Both the position numbers and the translations under genes were made by a program. The notes under the pieces were generated by a model. It had not been told where the DNA came from, made no database searches, and saw only the letters and a list, made by a program, of their open reading frames with translations. A DNA stretch of 64,000 nt from Hyphomicrobiaceae bacterium (GTDB taxonomy: Bacteria; Pseudomonadota; Alphaproteobacteria; Rhizobiales; Ancalomicrobiaceae). The DNA lies in contig JAEULV010000113.1 in the NCBI GenBank assembly GCA_016793065.1, forward strand, positions 1 to 64,000, given 5' to 3'. Positions 9,694 to 19,149 of the stretch are shown in pieces. Position 1 is the first letter of the stretch; every line of letters starts with the position of its first letter.

Positions 9694-10776
9694 ATGACAT
9701 CAGCCGTCGCCCTCGATCACGTCAGCATCCGGTTCGGCTCGTTCACGGCGGTCGACGATGCCTCGCTCGACATCGCGCCTGGCGAATTCTTCTCGTTTCT
9801 CGGCCCCTCCGGCTGCGGCAAGACGACGTTGCTGCGGACGATTTCCGGCTTCGTCGAGCCCTCCGAGGGCGTCGTGCGCATCGACGGCAAGGACATGCGC
9901 GGCATCGGCTCGAACCAGCGTCCGACGGCGCTGATCTTCCAGAATCTGGCGCTGTTTCCGATGATGTCGGTGGCGGAGAACATCGTCTACGGCCTCAGGG
10001 TTCGCGGCATGGGCAAGAGCGAGCGGATGAAGGTCGCCGACCGGCTGCTCGACCTGATCGCGCTGCCGGGACAGGGCAACAAGCGGATCGACGAACTCTC
10101 CGGTGGCCAGAAGCAGCGCGTGGCGATCGCGCGGGCGCTGGCGGTGGAACCGAAGGTGCTGCTGCTCGACGAGCCGCTGTCGGCGCTGGACCTGAAGCTG
10201 CGCCAGCACATGCGCTCGGAACTGAAGGAGATCCAGCGGCGCGTCGGCATCACCTTCATCTACATCACCCACGACCAGGGCGAGGCGCTGACCATGTCGG
10301 ACCGGATCGCGGTGATGGACCGGGGCGTGATCCAGCAGATCGGCGACGGGCGGACGCTCTACAATCATCCGCGCACGGCGTTCGTTGCCTCGTTCGTCGG
10401 CGAAACCAACATCCTCGCCGGCAAGGTCGCGACCGCCGAGGGCGAACTGGCGGAGGTCGCCACCGCCCATGGGCCGCTCTCCGGCGCCAATGCCCGCAAG
10501 CTGATGAGCGGATCGGACGCGATGCTGTTCATCCGGCCGGAATCGCTGCGGCTGACGGCGCCCGGCGCCGGCGCGATCCGCGGCACGATCGTCGGCAGCG
10601 CCTTCGAGGGGCATGTGACCCATGTCAGCCTCGTCGCCGCCGACGGCTCGAAGCTGACCGTCTCGGTCAATGGCGAGGCGGCGAGGCTGGTGCCGGAGCC
10701 CGGCGCCGAGGTCGGGCTGGTCTATCGCCCGGAAGAGGCGATCATCCTGCCGAGCGAGGGCTACGCGCATGCATAG
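9694..10776 (+). CDS. potA: polyamine-type ABC transporter ATP-binding protein
   Basis: A 360-residue ATPase of the PotA/UgpC class. Walker A GPSGCGKTT, Q-loop near FQNLALFP, signature LSGGQKQR, Walker B VLLLDEPLSALD and switch His in THDQ are all present, followed by a C-terminal TOBE-type regulatory domain from about residue 240. I chose ATG 9694 because the first beta strand (VALDHVSIRFG) follows directly; the frame is open much further upstream but that stretch is not protein-like. It overlaps the next permease gene by 8 bp. The symbol marks family, not proven substrate. Confidence 0.85.
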   Translation: MTSAVALDHVSIRFGSFTAVDDASLDIAPGEFFSFLGPSGCGKTTLLRTISGFVEPSEGVVRIDGKDMRGIGSNQRPTALIFQNLALFPMMSVAENIVYGLRVRGMGKSERMKVADRLLDLIALPGQGNKRIDELSGGQKQRVAIARALAVEPKVLLLDEPLSALDLKLRQHMRSELKEIQRRVGITFIYITHDQGEALTMSDRIAVMDRGVIQQIGDGRTLYNHPRTAFVASFVGETNILAGKVATAEGELAEVATAHGPLSGANARKLMSGSDAMLFIRPESLRLTAPGAGAIRGTIVGSAFEGHVTHVSLVAADGSKLTVSVNGEAARLVPEPGAEVGLVYRPEEAIILPSEGYAHA

Positions 10777-11788
10777 CTCGATCGGTCAGGTGGTGATCTA
10801 CGTCATTCCGGCCATGGTGCTGGCGTGGTTCGGCTGGCTCGCCTGGCGGGACCGGCGCGATCCGGCCAATGCCGGCCGGCAAGGCTTCGTCGCGCGCAAC
10901 GGCTGGCCGGTCGCCGGGTTCCTCGTCATCGCGGTTGGGTTCTGGACGATCTTCATGATCGTGCTGCCGCTGTTCTCGATGATCGACCTGTCGTTCCGGC
11001 CGAAGCTGCCACCGCCGCAATGGGGCGGGCCGAAGGACTTCTACACGCTCGACAATTACCGCTACTTCCTGTTCGGCTCGACCACGTCGACGGCGGCGTG
11101 GAACGTCACCCACCTGACGGCGTTCGCGCTGACGATCCTGACCTCGATCGCGATCACGGCGCTGGATTTCGTCATCTGCTATCCGATCGCCTACTACATG
11201 GCCAAGGTCGCCCGGCCCAACCGGCTGCGGCTGATGATGCTGATGCTGATCGCGCCCTACTGGGTCAACGAGATCCTGCGGGCCTTCGCCTTCCGCATCC
11301 TGTTCTCGTCGCAGGGCATCATCAACAACGTGCTGATGGCAAGCGGCCTCATCGACCAGCCGGTCGACTTCCTCGCCGCCGACGTCGCGCTCTATGCCGG
11401 GCTTGCCTATGCCTACCTGCTGATGATGATGTTCGCGCTCTACAACGCGCTCGACACGCTCGACGGCAATCTGATCGAGGCGGCGCGCGACCTGGGCGCG
11501 CCGTGGTGGCACATCCACGCCTTCATCGCCATTCCCCACGCCAAGCCGGGCATCGCCTCGGGCTCTACGCTGGTGTTCATGCTCACCGCCGGGTCGCTCG
11601 CCGCGCCGCTGGTGCTCGGGGGGCCGCGCTCGCTGTGGTTCACCCCGATCGTCTATGACCGGTTCTACCAGGCCTTCAACTGGCAACAGGGCGCGGCCTA
11701 TGCGCTGATCCTGCTGGTCGCCTGCGTGGTGTTCGTGCTCGGCGTGCTGCGCCTGTTCAAACTCGGCCTCGCGGAGATCGCCCGATGA
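10769..11788 (+). CDS. potB: ABC transporter permease, PotB-type
   Basis: A 339-residue inner-membrane permease with an N-terminal helix, a second start of hydrophobic segments near residue 45, and five or more further helices. The ATPase-coupling EAA loop reads EAARDLGAPWWHIHAFIAIP. It pairs with the following PotC-type gene as the transmembrane dimer. It begins inside the potA 3' end (8-bp overlap) and ends in an ATGA overlap with the next gene, so all three are translated from one message. Confidence 0.85.
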   Translation: MHSSIGQVVIYVIPAMVLAWFGWLAWRDRRDPANAGRQGFVARNGWPVAGFLVIAVGFWTIFMIVLPLFSMIDLSFRPKLPPPQWGGPKDFYTLDNYRYFLFGSTTSTAAWNVTHLTAFALTILTSIAITALDFVICYPIAYYMAKVARPNRLRLMMLMLIAPYWVNEILRAFAFRILFSSQGIINNVLMASGLIDQPVDFLAADVALYAGLAYAYLLMMMFALYNALDTLDGNLIEAARDLGAPWWHIHAFIAIPHAKPGIASGSTLVFMLTAGSLAAPLVLGGPRSLWFTPIVYDRFYQAFNWQQGAAYALILLVACVVFVLGVLRLFKLGLAEIAR

Positions 11789-12669
11789 GCTCGCGCAGCG
11801 TGTTCTCGGCCCTGATGGGCGTCTATATCCTGGTGTTCTTCGCCTATCTGTTCGGGCCGCTGGTGGTGATGGGGCTGACGGCGTTCAACACGCCGGCCTA
11901 TCCGCAGGTCTATCCGTTCGAGGCGTTCACGCTCGACTGGTTCGCGACGCTGTTCGCCGATGCCGACATGATGTACGGCTTGCGCAAGTCGGTGCTGATC
12001 GGCGTGCTGGTGGTGCTGGTTTCGGTGCCGGTGGGCCTCGCCGGCGCGATGATGATGACGCAGGTGCATGCGCGGGCGCGGTCGTTCTACTATCTCGTCG
12101 TGGTGTCGCCGGTGCTGACGCCGGGGGTGATCATCGGCATCTCCACCGTGGTGTTCTGGCGGCAGACGACGCAGATGACCGGGCTCAAGTTCTTCTATGA
12201 CGGCACGGTGCTGACGGTGCTGGCGCAGTCGAGCTTCATCTCGGCCTATACGATGCTGATCTTCCTCGCCCGGCTGCAGCGCTTCGACCACACGCTGGAA
12301 GAGGCGGCGCTGGATCTGGGGGCGAGCCGGGCGCAGGTGTTTCGCAACATCCTGATCCCGTTCATGATGCCGGCGATCGGCTCGGCCTCGGCGATCGCCT
12401 TCCTGTCGTCGTTCGAGAACTACAACACCACGACCTTCGCCATCCTCGCCGACAAGACGCTGGTGACGGTGCTGGCCGGGCGGCTGCGGCAGGGCACCAC
12501 GCCGGCGCTGAGCGCGCTGGCGGTGACGATCGTCGCCGTCACCGTCTGCGGCGCCATCCTCTACGAATACCTGAAGCGGCGGGAAGCGCGGGAGGCGGAC
12601 CGGCGGGCGCTGAATGCCAGCCGCGCCGAACTTGCCGACCTCAACGCCGTCGCCCAGGATGCAGCCTGA
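11785..12669 (+). CDS. potC: ABC transporter permease, PotC-type
   Basis: A 294-residue permease with six predicted helices and the EAA coupling loop EEAALDLGASRAQVFRNILIP. It is the second membrane subunit of the polyamine-type importer and starts in an ATGA overlap with the upstream permease. The last 40 residues are hydrophilic and charged, somewhat longer than usual. An 80-bp gap separates it from the aminotransferase gene. Confidence 0.85.
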   Translation: MSSRSVFSALMGVYILVFFAYLFGPLVVMGLTAFNTPAYPQVYPFEAFTLDWFATLFADADMMYGLRKSVLIGVLVVLVSVPVGLAGAMMMTQVHARARSFYYLVVVSPVLTPGVIIGISTVVFWRQTTQMTGLKFFYDGTVLTVLAQSSFISAYTMLIFLARLQRFDHTLEEAALDLGASRAQVFRNILIPFMMPAIGSASAIAFLSSFENYNTTTFAILADKTLVTVLAGRLRQGTTPALSALAVTIVAVTVCGAILYEYLKRREAREADRRALNASRAELADLNAVAQDAA

Positions 12670-12749
12670 CCGGCGCCGCCGCGAGCGCCGGACCCGGCGC
12701 CGCGCCAGCCGTTTCGACCCGAACTCTCCCGAGCCCCCAGGACCGTGCC

Positions 12750-14111
12750 ATGATCGCCAATTCCCACGACCTTCTCGACCGCGCCACGGTCGTCCACCAG
12801 CAGAGCGACCTGAAGACCTATCGCGACCAGGGCGGCATCCTGATGGCCAAGGGCGACGGCGTCTATGTCACCGACGAGAACGGCAATCGCTATCTGGAGG
12901 CCATGGCGGGACTGTGGTGCGCCTCGCTCGGCTTCTCGGAGAAGCGGCTGGCGGATGCCGCCTACAAGCAGATGCTGGAATTGCCCTACTATCACACGTT
13001 CTTCCACAAGGGGAACCTGCCGAGCGTCGAACTGGCCGACAAGCTGCTGTCGATCGCGCCGGACGGCATGTCGAAGGTGCTGTTCCAGTGTTCGGGCTCG
13101 GAGGCGAACGACGCCGCGATCAAGCTCGTCTGGTACTACCACGACGCCATCGGCAAGCCGGAGAAGAAGAAGATCATCGGCCGGGTGCGCGGCTATCACG
13201 GCAATACCGTCGCCTCGGTCTCGGCCTCGGGCCAGCCGCACATGACCGCCGGGTTCGGCCTGCCGCTGCCTATGTTCAAGCATACCGACAACCCCAACTA
13301 CTACCGCTTCCATCTCGACGGCGAGAGCGAGGAGGCGTTTTCGGCGCGGATGGCCGACAATCTCGAAAAGCTGATCCTGGCCGAGGGGCCGGAGACGGTC
13401 GGGGCGTTCTTCGCCGAGCCGGTGCAGGGCGGCGGCGGCGCGATCACGCCGCCCCGGGGCTATTTCGCCGCGATCCAGGCCGTCTTGAAGAAGTACGACA
13501 TCCTGTTCCTCGCCGACGAGGTGATCTGCGGCTTCGGCCGGACCGGCGAGATGTGGGGCTCGCAGACCTACGGGCTGAAGCCGGACATGGTGTCGTGCGC
13601 CAAGGCGCTGTCGGCGTCCTACCAGCCGATTTCGGCGCTGATGATTTCCGAGAAGATCTATGAGGCGATGGTGGCGCAGTCGGCGGCGCGCGGCACGTTC
13701 GGCCACGGCTTCACCTATGGCGGCCATCCGGTCGCCTGCGCGGTGGCGCTGGAGACGCTGAAGATCTACGAGGAGATGCGCATCGTCGACCACGTCAAGG
13801 CGGTGTCGCCGTTGATGCAGGACGGGCTGAAGGCGCTTGAGGCGCATCCGCTCGTCGGCAATGCCCGCGGCGTCGGGCTGATCGCCGGGGTGGAACTGAT
13901 GGCCGACAAGGCGAGCCGTGCGCCGTTCGCGCCGGAGCGCAAGGTCGGGGCGATGGTCGAGGCGGAGTGCCTGAAGGCGGGGCTGATCGTGCGCGCCATC
14001 GGCGACCGGATCGCGTTCACGCCGCCGCTGATCATTTCGCCGGCCGAGATCAAGGAAATGCTGGCCAAGTTCAAAACCGGCCTCGATGCTGCCCTGGCGC
14101 GGATCGGCTGA
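12750..14111 (+). CDS. class III PLP aminotransferase, putrescine/omega-amine type
   Basis: A 453-residue fold-type I aminotransferase. The PLP-phosphate and cofactor-ring motif LADEVICGFGRTG and the Schiff-base lysine in SCAKALSASY are intact, with a substrate-arm segment GTFGHGFTYGGHP. The family includes SpuC (putrescine:pyruvate transaminase) and other omega-amine:pyruvate enzymes. Placed between the polyamine-type transporter and an agmatinase-like enzyme, it probably transaminates the amine released by the ureohydrolase, for example putrescine to 4-aminobutyraldehyde. This pairing is an inference. Length is normal. Confidence 0.85.
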   Translation: MIANSHDLLDRATVVHQQSDLKTYRDQGGILMAKGDGVYVTDENGNRYLEAMAGLWCASLGFSEKRLADAAYKQMLELPYYHTFFHKGNLPSVELADKLLSIAPDGMSKVLFQCSGSEANDAAIKLVWYYHDAIGKPEKKKIIGRVRGYHGNTVASVSASGQPHMTAGFGLPLPMFKHTDNPNYYRFHLDGESEEAFSARMADNLEKLILAEGPETVGAFFAEPVQGGGGAITPPRGYFAAIQAVLKKYDILFLADEVICGFGRTGEMWGSQTYGLKPDMVSCAKALSASYQPISALMISEKIYEAMVAQSAARGTFGHGFTYGGHPVACAVALETLKIYEEMRIVDHVKAVSPLMQDGLKALEAHPLVGNARGVGLIAGVELMADKASRAPFAPERKVGAMVEAECLKAGLIVRAIGDRIAFTPPLIISPAEIKEMLAKFKTGLDAALARIG

Positions 14112-14150
14112 GAGCCTGCACGGCTCTTTCGACAATGATGGATCGGACCC

Positions 14151-15206
14151 ATGATCGACAAAGACGAACTCGAACGGCTGCGGCTGAAATACGGTGAAGG
14201 CTCGAACGGGGCGTTCTATTCGGAGAAGGCCAAGCGCATCGGCTCGAAGGTCTTCGATGCCAACGGCACCCGGCAGGCGCCCTATAACGGCATGCCGACG
14301 TTCCTCGCCGCGCCGGCGCGGGTGATCGATCAGGCGAACCCGGATTTCGGCGACCTGCAGGTGGCGATGATCGGCGTGCCGATGGATCTCGGCGTCACCA
14401 ACCGCACCGGCTCGCGCTTCGGGCCGAGGGCGCTCAGGACGATCGAGCGGATCGGGCCGTACGAGTACATTCTCGACTGCGCGCCGACCTTCGACCTGCG
14501 CGTCGCCGATGTCGGCGACATCCGCTTCCGCAGCCGCTACAGCCTGGAAAAGAGCCATCAGGACATCGAAGCCTATATGGACAAGGTGGTGAAGGCCGGC
14601 GTGGTGCCGCTGTCGGTCGGCGGCGATCACTCGATCTCGCTGCCGATCCTGAAGGCGGTCGGGCGCGAGCGGCCGGTGGCGCTGATCCACATCGATGCCC
14701 ATTGCGATACCGGCGGGCCGTTCGACGGGTCGAAGTTCCATCACGGCGGGCCGTTCCGCGAGGCGGTGCTGGAAGGGGCGATCGATCCGCGCAAGACCAT
14801 CCAGATCGGCATTCGCGGCGCCTCGGAATATATCTGGGAGTTCTCCTACGACAGCGGCATGACGGTGATCCACGCCCACGAGGTGACCGGCATGGGTATG
14901 GAGGCGATCATCGCCAAGGCGCGCGAGGTGGTCGGCGACAGCCCGACCTACATCTCGTTCGACGTCGACAGCGTCGATCCGGCCTTCGCCCCCGGCACCG
15001 GCACGCCGGAGGTGGGCGGGTTGACGACGCGCGAGGTGCTCGACCTGTTGCGCGGGCTGAAGGGGCTCGACATCGTCGGCGGCGACGTGGTCGAGGTGGC
15101 GCCGCAATACGACGCCACCACCAACACCGCCCATGTCGGCGCGCAGGTGCTGTTCGAGATCCTGGCGCTGATGGTTTCGAGCCCGTCGATCATCGCCAAG
15201 GGCTGA
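14151..15206 (+). CDS. speB: agmatinase-family ureohydrolase
   Basis: A 351-residue Mn-dependent ureohydrolase that hydrolyses a guanidino group to urea plus amine. All metal motifs are present: GGDHS, HIDAHCDT and SFDVDSVDPAFAPGTGT. The N-terminal extension of about 60 residues is longer than in E. coli agmatinase and resembles guanidinobutyrase and guanidinopropionase relatives, so 4-guanidinobutyrate is a real alternative to agmatine. It lies 39 bp after the aminotransferase and ends the operon before a strong terminator. Confidence 0.8.
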   Translation: MIDKDELERLRLKYGEGSNGAFYSEKAKRIGSKVFDANGTRQAPYNGMPTFLAAPARVIDQANPDFGDLQVAMIGVPMDLGVTNRTGSRFGPRALRTIERIGPYEYILDCAPTFDLRVADVGDIRFRSRYSLEKSHQDIEAYMDKVVKAGVVPLSVGGDHSISLPILKAVGRERPVALIHIDAHCDTGGPFDGSKFHHGGPFREAVLEGAIDPRKTIQIGIRGASEYIWEFSYDSGMTVIHAHEVTGMGMEAIIAKAREVVGDSPTYISFDVDSVDPAFAPGTGTPEVGGLTTREVLDLLRGLKGLDIVGGDVVEVAPQYDATTNTAHVGAQVLFEILALMVSSPSIIAKG

Positions 15207-15271
15207 CCGCAACGACCCGGCGGGCAACGCCGGCGCCGGGCGGGCGGTCACACAATCAGCATTCGAGCGCC

Positions 15272-15310
15272 GCAAACCGGCCCCATGGCGGTCCCATTGG
15301 GCCGGTTTGC
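15272..15310 (+). terminator. rho-independent terminator after the ureohydrolase operon
   Basis: A perfect 12-bp stem (GCAAACCGGCCC and its complement) encloses a 15-nt loop and is followed by TGTTTT. It lies 65 bp past the ureohydrolase stop, so it marks the end of the transporter/aminotransferase/ureohydrolase operon and isolates bchE. Confidence 0.8.
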
Positions 15311-15362
15311 TGTTTTCCGGAGGGGGCGAGGCCCGAGGGCCCCGACCGAAGGAGAACTGCCC

Positions 15363-16934
15363 ATGCGTTTCCTGCTCGTCAACGTGCCGCATCCGGCGAT
15401 CGGCAGCCGCATTCCCGACGATCACCTGCCGCCGCTCGGCTTGCTGATGGTCGGCGGATCGCTCATCGATGTCGGCCATGACGTGCAGCTGATCGATGGC
15501 GATCTCGGCAACACCCCCCTGCCCCGACTGGCGGCGGAAGCGACAGAGGCCGGGCCGGACGTGGTGCTGATCGGGCATTCCGGTTCGACCACGGCGCATC
15601 CGCGGGCGATGGAGCTGGCGCGGCGGATCAAGCAGCGGCTGCCGCAGGTGACGGTGATCTATGGCGGGGTATTCCCGACCTATCACTGGCGCGAGGTGCT
15701 GGCGCAGGAGCCGGCGGTCGATCTGATCGTGCGCGGCGAGGCGGAGGAGACGATCCGGCAGGTGGCGCTGGCGCTGCAGGGGGCGCGACCGCTGGCGACG
15801 ATCGCCGGCATCGCCTACCGTCGCGACGGCCAGCCGTTCGCCACGGCGCCGGCGCCGCTGATCGCCGATCTCGACGCCTACCGGGTCGGCTGGGAGCTGA
15901 TCGACTTCAAGCGCTACAGCTATTGGGGCGGCAAGCGGGCGGTGGTGATCCAGTTCTCGCGCGGCTGTCCGCATCCTTGCACCTATTGCGGCCAGCGCGG
16001 GTTCTGGACGCGCTGGCGCCACCGCAATCCCACCCTGCTGGCGCGGGAGATCGGCCGGCTGCACCGGGTTCATGGGGTCGAGGTGTTCAATTTCGCCGAC
16101 GAAAACCCCTCGGCTGGGCGCAAGGCCTGGCGGGCGTTCCTCGAAGCGCTGATCGCGGAGGACATCCAGGTGACGCTGGTCGGCTCCACCCGCGCCGGCG
16201 ACATCGTCCGCGACGCCGACATCCTGCATCTCTACAAGCAGGCGGGGTTCGAGCGGTTCCTGCTCGGCACCGAGACCACCAGCGAGGCGACACTGGCGCT
16301 GATCCGCAAGGGCACGACGACGAGCGAGGATCGCGAGGCGATCCGGCTGTTGCGCCGGCACGGCATCCTGTCGCTCGCCACCTGGGTCGCCGGCTTCGAG
16401 GAGGAGACCGATGCCGACTACTGGCGGGTGTTCCGCCAGCTTCTCGCCTACGATCCCGACCAGATCCAGGCGCTCTATGTGACGCCGCACCGGTGGACGC
16501 CGTTCTTCACCCAGGCGCGCGGGCGGCAGGTGATCCAGACCGACCAGAGCCGCTGGGACTACAAGCATCAGGTGCTGGCGTCGAGGCGGCTGCCGAACTG
16601 GCGGGTGTTCCTGTGGGTGAAGCTGATCGAGGTGGCGGTGCAGGCGCGGCCCAAGGCATTGATGCGGGTGCTGTTCCACCCCGATCGCAAGCTGCGGCAC
16701 GGCATGCGCTGGTATACGCGGATGGGGCGGCGGGTGTGGTTCCACGAAGTGTGGCAATGGCTGACCGCCGACCGGAGGATCGCCGACGGGCCGACGCTGG
16801 AAGCGTTCTGGGGGGCGCCGCAGGAGGGCGAGGAGGCGGCGATGGCGGTGCCGGGGCGGGCCGCGCCGGCGGCACGGCCGGCGGCGGCGGCGTCAACCGG
16901 GGAGACGGCGGCACCGGTTCACTTGCCGAGGTAG
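15363..16934 (+). CDS. bchE: BchE-family B12-binding-type radical SAM cyclase
   Basis: A 523-residue protein. Residues 1-150 resemble the cobalamin-binding fold seen in B12-radical SAM enzymes; the radical SAM domain follows, with the cluster motif CPHPCTYC (C202, C206, C209). The downstream GQRGFW segment, DENPSAGRKAW and IVRDADILHLYKQAG match the anaerobic Mg-protoporphyrin IX monomethyl ester cyclase BchE. The start has AAGGAG upstream. No other bch genes are in the window, so a paralogue with another role is possible. The tail beyond about residue 480 is Ala/Pro-rich and non-conserved. The 3' end overlaps the convergent TadG-like gene by 16 bp. Confidence 0.75.
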   Translation: MRFLLVNVPHPAIGSRIPDDHLPPLGLLMVGGSLIDVGHDVQLIDGDLGNTPLPRLAAEATEAGPDVVLIGHSGSTTAHPRAMELARRIKQRLPQVTVIYGGVFPTYHWREVLAQEPAVDLIVRGEAEETIRQVALALQGARPLATIAGIAYRRDGQPFATAPAPLIADLDAYRVGWELIDFKRYSYWGGKRAVVIQFSRGCPHPCTYCGQRGFWTRWRHRNPTLLAREIGRLHRVHGVEVFNFADENPSAGRKAWRAFLEALIAEDIQVTLVGSTRAGDIVRDADILHLYKQAGFERFLLGTETTSEATLALIRKGTTTSEDREAIRLLRRHGILSLATWVAGFEEETDADYWRVFRQLLAYDPDQIQALYVTPHRWTPFFTQARGRQVIQTDQSRWDYKHQVLASRRLPNWRVFLWVKLIEVAVQARPKALMRVLFHPDRKLRHGMRWYTRMGRRVWFHEVWQWLTADRRIADGPTLEAFWGAPQEGEEAAMAVPGRAAPAARPAAAASTGETAAPVHLPR

Positions 16935-18208
16935 ATCTTGGCGGTCATTGCGGTGTTGCCGAGGCCGGTCGGCACCGGAACGTCGGTGGCGGAATAGTCG
17001 GAGTTGATGACCAGGTTCGGGCCTTCCGACAGGATCAGCCGGCGCACGACGAGGGCGGTATACTCGGAACGGTCGGCGACCGGATTGTTGGAGTCGATGT
17101 GCAGGGTGCCCTGCGGCAGATAGATGGTGCCGAGAAGCACGCGGGCATTGTCGCTGGTGATGCGATAGATGCGGTTGGCCTTGGTGGCCCTTTCCTCATA
17201 CATCAGCACGCCGGCCATTGGGCCATCCTTGGGGGCGCCGATGTCGATCACGGCATCCTTGGTGAAGTGCACGCCGGACAGAAGCTCAATGATCAGGTTC
17301 TTGGCCGTCGGGAAGGTGAAGTTGACGTAGCGCCCCTTCATCTGGGCGGTGTCGGTGACGACCAGCGGACCATCCTTGATGACATAGATGCCCGGGCGGA
17401 GATCGACCACGGCGTCACCGCTGATCTTGATGCCGCCGCAATAGGTTCCAGGCGTCAGGGTGACTACGCCGGTGTTGATCTTCAGGTTGGTGGCGGTGCA
17501 GACGCTGCTGATCGGCGCCATCGGGCGCTTTTCCATCGGATCGGCGATCGACGGGCAATCGGTCATCGGTTCGGGGAAGTAATTGCCCTTGCCGATGGCG
17601 TTACCGCCGACCGCGCAGATCAGGCCGGCGGTGAGGACGGCATTCTCCTGCGCAACCAGCGCAGTGCGGCTCGACGAGTTGGAGTAGACCGCGCAGTCAT
17701 TGGCGGTGAGCTTGGCCTTCTTCGTCAGCCAGACGGTCGTCGGCTGGTTGACATCGAGCGTCAGCACACAGAGCTTGCCGCCGCCGACGACGCGGGCGAT
17801 CGCCTCGGCCGAGACGGTTTCGAGGTGAATGCCGAACATCTGCATGTATTGGGTTGTCGGCGGACGGGTCAGCTTGACGTGGACACCGGTATTGTTGTCG
17901 ACGAGCGCGGTCGCGACCTTGAGGCCGCCGCCGACGCCGCCGGCGGTGGCGCCCTTGGCGCCGGCGATCGACTCGGCCACCGACTGCACCCGCATCGCCG
18001 AGATGCGACCCATCAGCAATTCGCGCGCCGAACCGGCGGCGGCGGCATCGGCGGCCTGCTGCAGCGACGAGCGTTGCTGGGCGACCGAGGCGAAATCGAC
18101 ACTCAGAAGCCCGGCCGAGGCAAGAGCCGGCAAGAGCAACGCACCGGCGACGGCAAAATTGCCGCGCATGTCGTTGATCAAGGCTCGCATGAGGGCGGAG
18201 AACTTCAT
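16919..18208 (-). CDS. TadG-like membrane-anchored pilus/envelope protein
   Basis: A 429-residue protein that begins with the TadE/TadG layout: a short charged N-terminus, one hydrophobic helix (FAVAGALLLPALASAG) and the SVDFASVAQQRSSLQQAADA segment typical of Flp-pilus-associated TadG proteins. The rest is probably periplasmic and rich in beta strands, with several cysteines (CVLTLD, NDCAVY, LICAVGG, CGGIKI). It belongs to systems that build Flp pili, but no tad genes are adjacent, so it may be a stand-alone envelope protein. It is transcribed from its own promoter region and overlaps bchE tail-to-tail. Confidence 0.7.
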   Translation of the reverse strand: MKFSALMRALINDMRGNFAVAGALLLPALASAGLLSVDFASVAQQRSSLQQAADAAAAGSARELLMGRISAMRVQSVAESIAGAKGATAGGVGGGLKVATALVDNNTGVHVKLTRPPTTQYMQMFGIHLETVSAEAIARVVGGGKLCVLTLDVNQPTTVWLTKKAKLTANDCAVYSNSSSRTALVAQENAVLTAGLICAVGGNAIGKGNYFPEPMTDCPSIADPMEKRPMAPISSVCTATNLKINTGVVTLTPGTYCGGIKISGDAVVDLRPGIYVIKDGPLVVTDTAQMKGRYVNFTFPTAKNLIIELLSGVHFTKDAVIDIGAPKDGPMAGVLMYEERATKANRIYRITSDNARVLLGTIYLPQGTLHIDSNNPVADRSEYTALVVRRLILSEGPNLVINSDYSATDVPVPTGLGNTAMTAKIYLGK

Positions 18209-18495
18209 GATGCGGGTCCGTTCGAACCGAGGATTCCAATCAGATTTTGCTAATTTAGACGCGAGGCGTCAGCGAATTGACAATTTTCCTGGTAAATAGC
18301 CGCTTTACCAAGCGAAATCGCTGGCAGGTGCGAGCAATTGCCAGTGCTCTTCGTTAGCGGACGGCAAATGGATTTCGTTGCATTTTGCGAATTGCATCAC
18401 GCCCGAGCGACAGCAACGTCCGCCCGCAGCAGGGAACATGCCATTGCACTGGTTGTGCCATCCTCGGGGCTCAATCCGCGACGGGTTGGCGGGGC

Positions 18496-19149
18496 CTATT
18501 GCACGTCGACCGACTTCGTTTCAGCCAGATAGGCGGCCTCGACTTCGCTCAGCTCGACCTTGTCGTAGCCGGTGATCATTGTCTTGACGTAGTGCAGCGG
18601 GGTCTTGCCGGTCGTTGTCATGTAAATGTGGATGATGACGAATGTGCCCATGGCAAATGCCGCCGCCGTGTGGAGGATTGCCACGATCCAGAGCGCCTCG
18701 TTCGACCAGGCGAAATGGCTCCAGAGATTGTAGAGCAGATAGGCGATGCCGGTTGCCCACAGAGCCGGGCCGATCAGCGTCATGAAGGTCATGTAGGCAA
18801 GGGACTGCAACGCATTCTGCTTGCGCTGCAGCGACTTCTTGTAGGGATGCGGCTCACCGACAAGGATGCCCCAGGCATAGAAGCGGATCACCTTCACGAT
18901 GCCCTGCTTGAACAGATACTGGCGCCACTGGCCGGTGGTGAAGTTCCAGAAGGTGGTGAACACCCACAGGACCATCAGCGTGATCGCCGCCCAGGTGTGA
19001 ATGGTGACGGCGAGACCGAAAGTGAGGATCTCGTGGGTGCCGTGAATGCGCAGGCCGGTGAAGAACAAGATGAAGATCAGGACCGCCTGCGACCAGTGCC
19101 AGAACCGCTCATAGCGGGAATAGATCATCACATTGCGCAGGGTGCTCAT
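18496..19149 (-). CDS. cytochrome b subunit (b561 / formate dehydrogenase gamma-like)
   Basis: A 217-residue integral membrane cytochrome b with four to five hydrophobic segments and well-placed histidines (ERFWHWSQ, TIHTWAA, ILHTAAA, IIHIYM) that can bind two b hemes. It starts in a 4-bp overlap with the stop of the octaheme cytochrome gene, so the two are one unit. The likely role is to oxidise membrane quinol and pass electrons to the periplasmic octaheme protein. Confidence 0.82.
   Translation of the reverse strand: MSTLRNVMIYSRYERFWHWSQAVLIFILFFTGLRIHGTHEILTFGLAVTIHTWAAITLMVLWVFTTFWNFTTGQWRQYLFKQGIVKVIRFYAWGILVGEPHPYKKSLQRKQNALQSLAYMTFMTLIGPALWATGIAYLLYNLWSHFAWSNEALWIVAILHTAAAFAMGTFVIIHIYMTTTGKTPLHYVKTMITGYDKVELSEVEAAYLAETKSVDVQ

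Noticed and set aside
12561-16757. A 1398-codon minus-strand open frame across the aminotransferase, ureohydrolase and bchE genes
   Set aside because: It is antisense to three well-supported genes, rich in Arg/His/Pro, and shows no domain.
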